A program made the translations under genes and the position numbers. Positions 17,806 through 26,161 of a stretch of 64,000 nucleotides of DNA are shown here, piece by piece; the stretch's first letter is position 1; each line of letters starts with the position of its first letter. The notes under the pieces are model-generated. The model was not told where the DNA came from. It worked only from the letters and a program-made list of their open reading frames with translations, and made no database searches. Source of the DNA: Bog-473 sp963711065 (GTDB taxonomy: Bacteria > Actinomycetota > Acidimicrobiia > Acidimicrobiales > RAAP-2); NCBI GenBank assembly GCA_963711065.1, contig CAVQCO010000003.1, forward strand, positions 186,001-250,000. Reading direction: 5' to 3'.

Positions 17806-17823
17806 AATAGAGGGTACTATTTA
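17806..17823 (+). promoter_or_regulatory. Regulon element c, between LLM gene and FadE34-like gene
   Basis: AATAGAGGGTACTATTTA ends three bases before the ATG of the FadE34-like gene. TACTAT at 17815-17820 is a good -10 hexamer, and six bases separate it from the A of the ATG, the spacing expected of a leaderless transcript. On the other strand TACCCT could serve the LLM gene. Confidence 0.72.
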
Positions 17824-17826
17824 GCC

Positions 17827-19974
17827 ATGCCGATTGCGATCACCGAAGACCACCGCGCCCTGGGTCAGACGGCCTCGGACTTCCTCGCCAAGCACGACTC
17901 CCGCGGAGCCGCCCGCGCCCTGTTGGATTCCGACTCCGAGGTGCTGCCACCGTTCTGGGGCGACCTGGTCTCGCTCGGCTGGCTCGGCCTCCATCTCCCC
18001 GAGGAGCGGGGTGGCTCGGGCTTCGGGCTGCCCGAACTCGTCGTGGTCGTGGAGGAGTTGGGCAGGGCCGTCACCTCGGGCCCCTTCCTGCCGACCGTGA
18101 TCGCCAGCGCGTGCATCGACGCTGCCGACGTGGCCGCCCATGTCCTGCCCGGCCTCGCCGATGGCTCGCTCTTCGGCGGCGTGGCGCTCGTCTCGAACAT
18201 CACGGTGTCCGGGGGCAAGGCCGCCGGGACGGCTCCGGCGGTCCTGGGCGGTGGCCTCGCCCATGTCCTGGTCCTCCCCGCGGGCGACGACGCCATCGTC
18301 GTCGATGCCACCGCGAGCGGGGTCAGGGTCTCGGTGCCGGCGAACCTGGACCCCACGCGGCGCAGCGCCCGCGTGGACCTGGAGGGCGTGGCAGTCGAGG
18401 TCATACCGGGCGGGCGGCGGTTGCTCGTCGACCTGGCCCGCCTGCTCACCGCCGCCGAGGCCACCGGCGTCGCGTCCGAGTGCACCGAACAGGCCGCCGC
18501 CTACGCCAAGGTCCGCGTGCAGTTCGGCCGGCCCATCGCCACCTTCCAGGCCGTCAAGCACCATTGCGCGAACATGCTCGTGTTGGCTGAGCTCGCGACG
18601 GCGGCGGTGTGGGACGCCGCACGGGCAGTCGAGGACGGGGGCGACCAACTGTCGCTCGCCGCAGCGATGGCGGCGGCACTGGCGCTGGCGGCCGCCGACG
18701 AGTGCGCGCAGCTCAACATCCAGGTGCACGGCGGCATCGGCTTCACGTGGGAGCACGACGCGCACCTGTATCTCCGGCGGGCGACCGCGCTGGAGGCGCT
18801 GGTCGATGCCGAGGCGGCGGCGCTGGACGTGACCGACCTGGTGCGTGGGGGGACACGTCGGGTGCGGACCATCGACCTGCCGCCCGAGGCCGACTCGGTG
18901 CAGGTCGAGGTGCGGGCCTTCGCCGAGCGGGTCAAGGGGTTGGATGCGGCGGGACAACGTGAGGCGATGATCGAGACGGGCTACGTCATGCCGCACTGGC
19001 CCCGGCCCTGGGGGCGTGACGCGGGTGCCGTCGAGCAGCTTGTGATCGAGCAGGAGTTCGGGGCAGCCGGCGTGGCGCGCCCGCAGTACGGGATCACCGG
19101 GTGGGTGATCCTGACGCTCATTCAGCACGCGACCGAGGACCAGGTGGCCCGCTGGGTGCTGCCCGCCCTACGCCAGGACGTCATCTGGTGCCAACTCTTC
19201 AGCGAGCCGGACGCAGGGAGCGACGCCGCCGGGGTCAAGACGAGGGCCACCCGGGTCGACGGCGGCTGGCTCGTCAACGGCCAGAAGGTGTGGACGAGCG
19301 GCGCGCATCTCGCTGCCTTCGGTCTGGCCACCATCCGCACCGATCCCGACGTGCCCAAGCACGAGGGCATCACCACGATGGTCATCGACATGCACGCCGA
19401 GGGGGTCGAGGTGCGCCCGCTCAAGATGGTCACGGGGCACTCGGAGTTCAACGAGGTCTTCTTCAACGACGTCTTCGTCCCCGACGACGACGTGGTGGGG
19501 CCCGTCAACGGCGGCTGGACCGTCGCGCGGGCGACACTCGGAAACGAGAGCGTGTCGATCGGTGGCGGCCAGGGCGGCGGGTCCATGCCGGTCGACATGG
19601 CGATCGGGCCGTTCGACGCCCACCCTGAGCGCCTGGCCGGCGGTGCGGGGCGGATCGGCCGGGCCATCGCGCAGCGCGAGGCGATGGCGGCGCTCAACAT
19701 GCGCAGCGCCCACCGGGCCGTCGCCGGTGGAGGGCCCGGGCCCGAGGGCAACGTGACCAAGCTCGTGCTCTCCGAGATCGGGCACGAGACGGCGGCGATC
19801 ATGGCTGCGCTCGGTGGTCCCGAGACGGCCTACTCGGACGGCACGGGTGCGATGACGTCGATGATGGTGCTGATGCATCGAGGCATGTCGATCGCCGGCG
19901 GGACGTCGGAGATCAAGCGCAACCAGATCGGCGAGCGCATCCTCGGGCTGCCCCGGGACCCGCTCATCAACTGA
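17827..19974 (+). CDS. Two-domain fused acyl-CoA dehydrogenase (FadE34/ChsE3-like)
   Basis: A 715-residue fusion of two acyl-CoA dehydrogenase domains. Domain 1 (about residues 1-340) ends with the flavin-contact region VHGGIGFTWEHDAHLYLRR. Domain 2 (about 380-715) contains WCQLFSEPDAGSD near 460 and the C-terminal AGGTSEIKRNQIGERILGLPR. FadE34 of mycobacteria has this same fused form and length (about 711 residues) and dehydrogenates steroid side-chain CoA esters. ATG at 17827, with no ribosome site and a -10-like hexamer at leaderless distance. Followed by a strong hairpin terminator. Confidence 0.9.
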   Translation: MPIAITEDHRALGQTASDFLAKHDSRGAARALLDSDSEVLPPFWGDLVSLGWLGLHLPEERGGSGFGLPELVVVVEELGRAVTSGPFLPTVIASACIDAADVAAHVLPGLADGSLFGGVALVSNITVSGGKAAGTAPAVLGGGLAHVLVLPAGDDAIVVDATASGVRVSVPANLDPTRRSARVDLEGVAVEVIPGGRRLLVDLARLLTAAEATGVASECTEQAAAYAKVRVQFGRPIATFQAVKHHCANMLVLAELATAAVWDAARAVEDGGDQLSLAAAMAAALALAAADECAQLNIQVHGGIGFTWEHDAHLYLRRATALEALVDAEAAALDVTDLVRGGTRRVRTIDLPPEADSVQVEVRAFAERVKGLDAAGQREAMIETGYVMPHWPRPWGRDAGAVEQLVIEQEFGAAGVARPQYGITGWVILTLIQHATEDQVARWVLPALRQDVIWCQLFSEPDAGSDAAGVKTRATRVDGGWLVNGQKVWTSGAHLAAFGLATIRTDPDVPKHEGITTMVIDMHAEGVEVRPLKMVTGHSEFNEVFFNDVFVPDDDVVGPVNGGWTVARATLGNESVSIGGGQGGGSMPVDMAIGPFDAHPERLAGGAGRIGRAIAQREAMAALNMRSAHRAVAGGGPGPEGNVTKLVLSEIGHETAAIMAALGGPETAYSDGTGAMTSMMVLMHRGMSIAGGTSEIKRNQIGERILGLPRDPLIN

Positions 19975-19984
19975 CGAGTCCTGC

Positions 19985-20020
19985 GTGAACGGCTCGACGC
20001 CGAGACGCCGAGCCGTTCAC
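19985..20020 (+). terminator. Bidirectional intrinsic terminator
   Basis: GTGAACGGCTCG at 19985-19996 pairs perfectly with CGAGCCGTTCAC at 20009-20020 (12 bp stem, 12-base loop). It lies between the convergent FadE34-like gene and the secreted repeat protein. There is no U-tract, as is common in high-GC actinobacteria. Confidence 0.75.
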
Positions 20021-20048
20021 AGTGTCCGGGCTGCCGCCGACGCGTCGT

Positions 20049-22649
20049 TCAGCCTGCCGCGGCCATCCCGACCACGGGCGCGTTCAGGTGCTTCCCGCCC
20101 ATGGAGCCGAGGAACGGCGCATCGCCGTAGTTGAACAGACCTCCGTCGGACGCGACGAGCCAATAGCCTCCGCCGTCCGGGGACGAGCCCATGCCGACCA
20201 CGGGCTTGTTGAGGTGGAGGGACCCGGCCGAGCCGTGGAAGCCGGCATTGCCGTAGTCGAAGATGCCCCCGTCGGAGGCGACGAGCCAGTAGCCCGCGCC
20301 GTTGGGGGTGGCGGCGATGCCCACGACGGGCTTGTTGAGGTGGATGGAGCCGGCAGAGCCGAAGAACTTGGCACTCCCGAACCCGAACACGCCGCCGTCG
20401 GTGGCGACGAGCCAGTACCCCTGTCCGTCGGGGGCGGCCGCGATGCCGACGATCGGCTTGTTCAGCGTGATGCCGCCCATGGAGCCGTGGAACTTCGCGT
20501 CACCAAAGCCGAACACCCCCCCGTCGGCGGCGACCAGCCAGTAGCCGAGGCCACTGGGCGTCGCCGCCATGCCCACGATCGGGGAGTTGAGCGGGGTGCC
20601 GCCCATGGACCCGAAGAACCCGGCATCCCCGTAGTTGAAGATGCCGCCATCGGTGGCGACGAGCCAGTACCCCCCGGCATCGGGCGTGGACGCCATGCCG
20701 ACAATGGGCTTGTTCAGGTGGAGCGACCCCGCCGATCCATGGAACTTGGCGGTGCCGAAGTTGAAGATGCCGCCGTCGGAACCAGCCATGAAGTAGCCGG
20801 CGGTTCCCTCCGTCACCTGCACCGCCCCGCTGGTGCAGCCGGACGTGGGACGGGGCACTTCGCGCTGGTCGAGGGACGGGCAATTCGGGCCGCCGTTGCC
20901 GACGGCCGGGCTCGTGAGCGCGGGCAGCAGCGTGGCGGTCGCGCCGCCGTTGTTCTGCAGGGCCCCGAGCTGCGCGTTCGCGCTGCTCTGGTCGCCGACA
21001 TTGGCGAGGCCGCAGCTCGAATCGCCGGCGACGTTCCACCCGGCAGAGGTGATGCTCCCGCTGACCGAGGAGACGCTCCCGACGGCGCAGTCGGCCTCGG
21101 CGCCACCGCTGGTGGTGTTGCCGCTGACGACGGAGCTCCCGAGCGACACGTTGCCCGGCGTCGGTGGGTCGACGAAGATCCCGGCCCCGCTGTCGGACAC
21201 GTTGTCCGCCACCGTCGTGAACCGGATGGTGGTGCTGTCGCCCGCCGCGACGTAAATGCCGCCGCCCGCGTTGCCGGCACCCACCGCCGTGTTGCCGGCC
21301 ACGGTGGAGTTCGTCAGGGTGCCCGTGGAACTTTCGTAGTAACCCCCGCCGAGGTTGGCCGAATTGCCGCTGATGGTGGATTCGATGAAGTTGGCATCGC
21401 CCCCCTGGTCGACGCCACCACCGACTCCGTCGGAGCTGTTCCCGGAGATGGAGACCCTCGTCACCGTGGCCGATGCCGTCCTCAGACCACCCCCGTTGTC
21501 GTTGGCCGGGTCACCGGACACCGAGTTGCCGGTCACAGTGTCGTCCGTCAACGTCGCGAACGACGCGTTCAGCCCGCCACCCGAGGCGGTTCCGGTCGTC
21601 GAGGAGATGGCCTGGTTCCCCGAGATGGCGCTGTTGACCATGCGGAAGAAGTCGCCGTCACCCGCGAACCCGCCACCTGAGGCTGCGGTCGCCGTGGCAC
21701 CTCCGGCGGGGGCGATGACGTTGTTGGCGAGCGTGATCCCGACGGCCACGAAGTCGGCGTTGGCGACGATGCCGCCGCCGCTTCCGCTCTCGCTACTGGG
21801 CACCGTGACGGTGTTGTTGCTGAAGGTGCCCCCGTTGAGGGCGTCCGTGCCGTCGGCGGCAAGCCCGCCACCGGACGAGCTGAAGGCACCGGTCGTGGTG
21901 ACGGAGTTACCGGTCACGGCGTCGTTCGTCAGCACCGCGCTGCCGGCGAGCTCGAGCCCGCCACCGTTTGCACCCGCCGTCGCGCTGCTGGCGGAGTTCC
22001 CGGTCACGGTGGAGTTGGTGAGCCAGAACACAGCCGGGGAGATGGCCTCGACCCCGCCGCCGTTGGCGCAACTGGTGGTCGAGTTGCTGATGGTGACCGA
22101 AGTGAGCGCAACGGAGCCCGATCCGTCGACGAGGAGTCCGCCGCCGCCCGCACAGCCCACGCCGGTGGGGGCGGAACCGCCGGTGAGGGTGAAGCCGCCT
22201 CCGTTCAGGGCGCTGCCGCCGGCCACCTCGACGACGCGGCTGCTGCCGGCGGCGTCCACCGAGGTCGAGGACTGCCCGGCGCCGTTGAGCACGATGCCCG
22301 CGGTGTCGCTCACAAGCAGCTCACCGAGCGTCAGGACGTAGTGTCCCGCCGGCAGGGTGATCTGGGTCGCTGACCCGGTGGCGTTGGCGTCCTCGATGGC
22401 AGCCCGGAGCGAGCAGTTGCCTCCCGCATCGGCGCAGGCGCCCGGCGCGACGTTGTGGCTGTCCGCGGTGGTGTTCACGGTGAGGCTCGTGACGGGCACG
22501 ATGACCCGGGGCGAGGCCTCGTTCGGCGTCGCCGCTCCACCGGGACCGGATGCGGCGACCATGGCACCGGCCCCGCTCAGCGTGCCCGCAAAGAGCACCA
22601 GGCCGAGCGCAAGACCGCGCGACGTCGTCCAACCGTTTGCCTTTGTCAT
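20049..22649 (-). CDS. Secreted beta-helix protein with C-terminal YWLVASDGG repeats
   Basis: An 866-residue exported protein. It has a Sec signal peptide (residues 1-38, hydrophobic core LALGLVLFAGTLSGAGAMV) and a CSLREA-type motif CSLRAAIEDAN near 80. A right-handed parallel beta-helix of repeated LTxxTVTGNSA-like rungs spans about 110-590. The tail is six tandem repeats of about 42 residues (from about 613). Each repeat contains GYWLVAxDGGIFxxGxAxFxGS, a module common in acidimicrobial secreted proteins. Cys pairs are few. No cell-wall anchor is visible. Adhesion or carbohydrate binding is a guess. Not linked to the catabolic genes. Confidence 0.85.
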   Translation of the reverse strand: MTKANGWTTSRGLALGLVLFAGTLSGAGAMVAASGPGGAATPNEASPRVIVPVTSLTVNTTADSHNVAPGACADAGGNCSLRAAIEDANATGSATQITLPAGHYVLTLGELLVSDTAGIVLNGAGQSSTSVDAAGSSRVVEVAGGSALNGGGFTLTGGSAPTGVGCAGGGGLLVDGSGSVALTSVTISNSTTSCANGGGVEAISPAVFWLTNSTVTGNSASSATAGANGGGLELAGSAVLTNDAVTGNSVTTTGAFSSSGGGLAADGTDALNGGTFSNNTVTVPSSESGSGGGIVANADFVAVGITLANNVIAPAGGATATAASGGGFAGDGDFFRMVNSAISGNQAISSTTGTASGGGLNASFATLTDDTVTGNSVSGDPANDNGGGLRTASATVTRVSISGNSSDGVGGGVDQGGDANFIESTISGNSANLGGGYYESSTGTLTNSTVAGNTAVGAGNAGGGIYVAAGDSTTIRFTTVADNVSDSGAGIFVDPPTPGNVSLGSSVVSGNTTSGGAEADCAVGSVSSVSGSITSAGWNVAGDSSCGLANVGDQSSANAQLGALQNNGGATATLLPALTSPAVGNGGPNCPSLDQREVPRPTSGCTSGAVQVTEGTAGYFMAGSDGGIFNFGTAKFHGSAGSLHLNKPIVGMASTPDAGGYWLVATDGGIFNYGDAGFFGSMGGTPLNSPIVGMAATPSGLGYWLVAADGGVFGFGDAKFHGSMGGITLNKPIVGIAAAPDGQGYWLVATDGGVFGFGSAKFFGSAGSIHLNKPVVGIAATPNGAGYWLVASDGGIFDYGNAGFHGSAGSLHLNKPVVGMGSSPDGGGYWLVASDGGLFNYGDAPFLGSMGGKHLNAPVVGMAAAG
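20052..20806 (-). repeat. Six tandem ~126-bp coding repeats
   Basis: Six in-frame repeat units of about 42 codons at the 3' end of the secreted protein gene. Units 1, 4 and 5 share long near-identical DNA, such as the segments encoding GSAGSLHLNKP, suggesting recent unequal crossing-over or gene conversion. They are coding repeats and not a CRISPR array. Confidence 0.8.
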
Positions 22650-22869
22650 GACCCCTCACCTTCCTGTAGCGAAACCGGAGTCCCGCGGCCGTGGGGATCG
22701 AAACGGACGGCGCCGCCGTCGGCCCACCCCGTGATGCGGTGCTGCGGGACGGTTGGACACTACGGCAACGACCGAGCGATGTCTACGGTATTACCCGCGC
22801 CTCACTCGAGAATCTCAGCCGAATCCAAGGTGTCAACGGATCTCGGGTGACTTCGTCGAAAGACGACCA

Positions 22870-23331
22870 TTACCCGGATCGGAACACCGAGTCGGGTGCG
22901 TGCCAGTCGGTGGAGACGAACCGGTGCGCGATCAGCCATCGGTCGCCCACGGGCACCATCCGGTCGCGGTAGCGCCCCATGTGGTCGAGGCCGACCTCCG
23001 TGAAGACGGTGAAGTAGCTCGCCACGGTGGCCTCCGAGAGCGACACGGACTCGAACCTGACGTTGGCGACGTTGTGCCGGACCACCCGCCTGGCGGTCTC
23101 CTCTCCCGGGGCGGCGGCCGCCTGGTGCCCCCGGAGCGATCCTGTGGCACCGGCGAAGCGCTGCATGATCGCGCGGCGTCCCTGCAGGGGAGCGCTGCCG
23201 CGGATCTCGAGGACGCCGTCCTCGCAGAAGGCCGCCGCGAACTCCTCGAGCAGGTAGCGGTCGCCGGCGTGGGTGTACTGCGCCAACGTGTCCCGGCACG
23301 CCTCACGGGCGACGAGTTCCCAGAGCTCCAT
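22870..23331 (-). CDS. SnoaL/NTF2-like domain protein
   Basis: A 153-residue protein of the SnoaL_4/NTF2-like fold. The N-terminal helix (ELVAREACRDTLAQYTHAGDR) is followed by FCEDGVLEIRG near residue 43 and the sheet region YRDRMVPVGDRWLIAHRFVSTDW. Members are polyketide cyclases, dehydratases, or ring-hydroxylating dioxygenase small-subunit-like proteins. ATG at 23331 was chosen over longer in-frame forms because the fold starts there and GAGG lies at a good distance. It diverges from the permease gene by 64 bases. Confidence 0.8.
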   Translation of the reverse strand: MELWELVAREACRDTLAQYTHAGDRYLLEEFAAAFCEDGVLEIRGSAPLQGRRAIMQRFAGATGSLRGHQAAAAPGEETARRVVRHNVANVRFESVSLSEATVASYFTVFTEVGLDHMGRYRDRMVPVGDRWLIAHRFVSTDWHAPDSVFRSG

Positions 23332-23395
23332 CGCCTCAGACTGCCACGCGCCGCCCTCCGCTCGTGCCCGCCGACCTACTCGTAGAGTGCCGGTC

Positions 23396-25345
23396 ATGGC
23401 AGACCCGCACCCTGGCAGGGCCACCGCCGTCTGGCACCTGCTGGTGGGGCCGCCGCGTACGGCCCGGGGCAGCGGGAAGGAAAAGATCACCCCCGTCCAG
23501 GGCCTCTCGGCCCTCTCGCTCGACGCCCTGACCTCGGTGGCCTACGGGCCCGAGGCGATCATCCTCGTGCTCGCAGTGGCGGGCGCCGGTGCCCTGCACC
23601 TCGTCCTCCCCATCACGATCGCCATCGTCGCCCTCTTGGCCATCCTCGTGTTCTCCTACCGGCAGGTCATCGACGCCTACCCGATGGGTGGCGGGGCCTA
23701 CGCCGTCGCCCGGGCGAACTTCGGCGCCAACACGAGCCTGGTTGCCGCGGCGGCACTGGTCGTCGACTACACGCTGACCGTCGCCGTCTCCATCGCCGCC
23801 GGCGTCGCCGGGCTCCAGTCCGCCTTCCCGGCCCTCGACGGGGCCACCGTGCCGCTCTGCCTCGGGATCCTCCTCTTCATCACCGTGCTCAACCTGCGGG
23901 GCCTCGGTGAGACGGCGCGCGCCTTCCTGCTGCCGACGATGATCTTCATCTTCGGGCTCCTGGCCATCATCGCCATCGGGCTCATCCATCCCCTCGGGCT
24001 CAACGAGCCGCTGCCGGGAACCTCACAGCTGCCGACGTCCGGACTCAAGGCGGTCACGATCCTGCTGGTCCTCAAGGCGTTCTCCGCCGGCTGCAGCGCG
24101 CTCACCGGCGTGGAGGCGATCGCCAACGGCGTGCCGCTCTTCCGGGAGCCCCGGGTCGTCCGGGCCAAGCGGACGGAGACGCTGCTGGGGCTCATCCTCG
24201 GAACGATGCTGCTCGGTCTCGCCGTCCTGGCCAAACGCTGGCAGATCGGTCCCCGGTCGGGCCAGACGGTGCTGAGCCAGATCATGGCCATGGCGGTGGG
24301 ACGGGGCTGGGCCTACTACGTCGTATCCATCACGATCACCATCGTGCTCGCCTTGGCGGCCAACACCTCCTTCGGCGGGCTCCCCGTGCTGGCCAGCCTC
24401 GTGGCACGGGACAACTATCTCCCCCACTTGTTCAGTATCCGGGGGGACCGCCAGACCTTCGCGAACGGCATCGTGGTGCTCGCCGTCATGGCGGGCGCGC
24501 TCCTCGTCGCGGTCCGCGGCAACACGAACACGTTGATCCCGCTCTTCGCCATCGGGGTCTTCATCGGATTCACGCTGTCGCAGGCCGGGCTTGTCGTGCA
24601 CTGGCGCAAGACGCGTCCGCCCCATTGGCGCCGGCGGGCAACCATCAACGGGATCGGCGCGTGCATCACCGCCATCGCCACCATCGTCTTCCTCATCTCG
24701 AAGTTCACGGAGGGGGCGTGGGTGGTCGTCATCGCCATTCCGGCGTTCGTCTTCCTCTTCCTGCGCATCCACGCCTACTACGAGCGGGCCAGGAAGGAGC
24801 TCCGGATGGACGAAATCCCCGACAAGCCCAGACCGAAGTACACCATCGTCATCGTGCCGGTCAACCGGATCTCGCGCCTCACCGAGCACGCGCTGTGTGA
24901 GGCGGAGTCGCTCGGGCAGGAAGTGGTCGCCGTGACGGTCGTCCTGCGAGGCGAGGACGAGGGCACCCACGACGCCGACGTGCTCGAGCACCAGTGGCAC
25001 TCGTGGGACCCAGGGGTGCCACTGCGCGTCCTCTACAACGAGTACGCCTCCGTCGTGCAGCCGATCGTCGGCTTCATCGACGACGTGAGAGCGGAGCACC
25101 CCGACGATCAGATCGTCGTGCTCATCCCGGTCGTACGGCCCGAGAAGGTGCGCTATCGGATCCTGCACAACCAGATCGACTTGCTCCTCTCGAACGCATT
25201 GCGCGGACGCGAGGACATCGTCGTCGCCCGGGTCACCGTGCCGCTCGAGCCCGAAACACCGGAGGAGGCAACGGCGGCGGCCTCACTGCGCGTGGCGACG
25301 GATTCGGCCCCCGGGACGCCGCCGCCGGCGTCGACTTCTCCCTGA
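23396..25345 (+). CDS. APC-superfamily amino-acid/potassium permease
   Basis: A 649-residue membrane transporter with about 12 hydrophobic helices between residues 25 and 470. The APC signature region (LSLDALTSVAYGPEAI near residue 40, YPMGGGAYAVARANFG near 100) and the GCSALTGVEAIANGVPLF motif near 230 are clear. The C-terminal 170 residues form a cytosolic alpha/beta domain (YTIVIVPVNRISRLTEHAL) like the universal-stress-type tails of some APC permeases. ATG at 23396. No catabolic partner is adjacent. Cation or amino-acid uptake is inferred from the family. Confidence 0.88.
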   Translation: MADPHPGRATAVWHLLVGPPRTARGSGKEKITPVQGLSALSLDALTSVAYGPEAIILVLAVAGAGALHLVLPITIAIVALLAILVFSYRQVIDAYPMGGGAYAVARANFGANTSLVAAAALVVDYTLTVAVSIAAGVAGLQSAFPALDGATVPLCLGILLFITVLNLRGLGETARAFLLPTMIFIFGLLAIIAIGLIHPLGLNEPLPGTSQLPTSGLKAVTILLVLKAFSAGCSALTGVEAIANGVPLFREPRVVRAKRTETLLGLILGTMLLGLAVLAKRWQIGPRSGQTVLSQIMAMAVGRGWAYYVVSITITIVLALAANTSFGGLPVLASLVARDNYLPHLFSIRGDRQTFANGIVVLAVMAGALLVAVRGNTNTLIPLFAIGVFIGFTLSQAGLVVHWRKTRPPHWRRRATINGIGACITAIATIVFLISKFTEGAWVVVIAIPAFVFLFLRIHAYYERARKELRMDEIPDKPRPKYTIVIVPVNRISRLTEHALCEAESLGQEVVAVTVVLRGEDEGTHDADVLEHQWHSWDPGVPLRVLYNEYASVVQPIVGFIDDVRAEHPDDQIVVLIPVVRPEKVRYRILHNQIDLLLSNALRGREDIVVARVTVPLEPETPEEATAAASLRVATDSAPGTPPPASTSP

Positions 25346-25368
25346 CCCGGGCCCGGGGTTCGACCCCC

Positions 25369-26124
25369 TCAGCGCCCCTTCCACACGGGCTCGCGCTTCT
25401 CGATGAATGCCGTCGCACCCTCCTTGGCGTCCTCGCTACCGAACACCTTGGGCTGCCACTCCGCCGCCAGCGATCGCGCCTTGTCGAGGTCCGTCGCCGC
25501 CGTCCGCACGAGCTCCTTGGTGGCCTTCAGCGCCAGCGGGCCGTTGCGAGCGATGCGCTCGGCAAACGCGACCGCGGCGTCGAGCACCTCCGCGGCGGGC
25601 ACCACCTGGTTGATCAACCCCAACGACAGGGCGCGCTGCGCGTCGACGAGGTCACCCGTCAGCGTCAGCTCCAGCGCCATGGCGAGGGGGATCCGCGTGC
25701 TCAGGAACACGCCGCCACCCGCGGCGAACAAACCGCGCTTGACCTCGGGCAAGCCGAACGAGGCCGCATCGGACGCCACCACCACGTCGCAGCCGAGCAG
25801 CAGCTCGAAGCCCCCAGCCACGGCGGTCGCGTTGGCCGCACCGACGATCGGCACCCCGATTTCGCCCTGGGTGAAGCGCGCGAAGCCCTGCATGCCCTCG
25901 CGACTTCCGCCGACACCGCCGCCCTCGGCGAAGGCGCGGAGGTCCATGCCCGCGCAGAACGCCTTTTCACCCGTGCCGGTCAGGACCACGGCGCGCACCT
26001 CGGGGTCGTTCTCGGCCTCCACCATGCCGAGCCCGATCGCCGTGAGGAGCTCCGGGTTCAACGAGTTGCGAGCCTCGGGTCGGTTGAGCCGGAGCACACA
26101 CACCGCGCCGCGTCGCTCGGTCAC
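25369..26124 (-). CDS. Enoyl-CoA hydratase
   Basis: A 251-residue crotonase. The motifs KAFCAGMDLRAF near residue 55 and NATAVAGGFELLLGCD near 98 form the oxyanion hole, and LPEVKRGLFAAGGG near 125 carries the catalytic Glu. It hydrates trans-2-enoyl-CoA. GTG at 26124. It follows the double CaiB gene by 37 bases on the same strand and is probably co-transcribed from element d. The adjacent CoA-transferase suggests it acts on the same acyl-CoA series. Confidence 0.9.
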   Translation of the reverse strand: MTERRGAVCVLRLNRPEARNSLNPELLTAIGLGMVEAENDPEVRAVVLTGTGEKAFCAGMDLRAFAEGGGVGGSREGMQGFARFTQGEIGVPIVGAANATAVAGGFELLLGCDVVVASDAASFGLPEVKRGLFAAGGGVFLSTRIPLAMALELTLTGDLVDAQRALSLGLINQVVPAAEVLDAAVAFAERIARNGPLALKATKELVRTAATDLDKARSLAAEWQPKVFGSEDAKEGATAFIEKREPVWKGR

Positions 26125-26161
26125 CAGATACCGGTTCGGACTTCGTCTCGGAGTCAGCTCA

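Noticed and set aside
20052..20806. Tandem repeats as a CRISPR array
   Set aside because: The units are 126 bp, in frame, translated and without spacers.
25350..25375. GGGGTTCGACCCC as a tRNA T-arm
   Set aside because: No acceptor, D or anticodon arm surrounds it, and it adjoins coding sequence on both sides.
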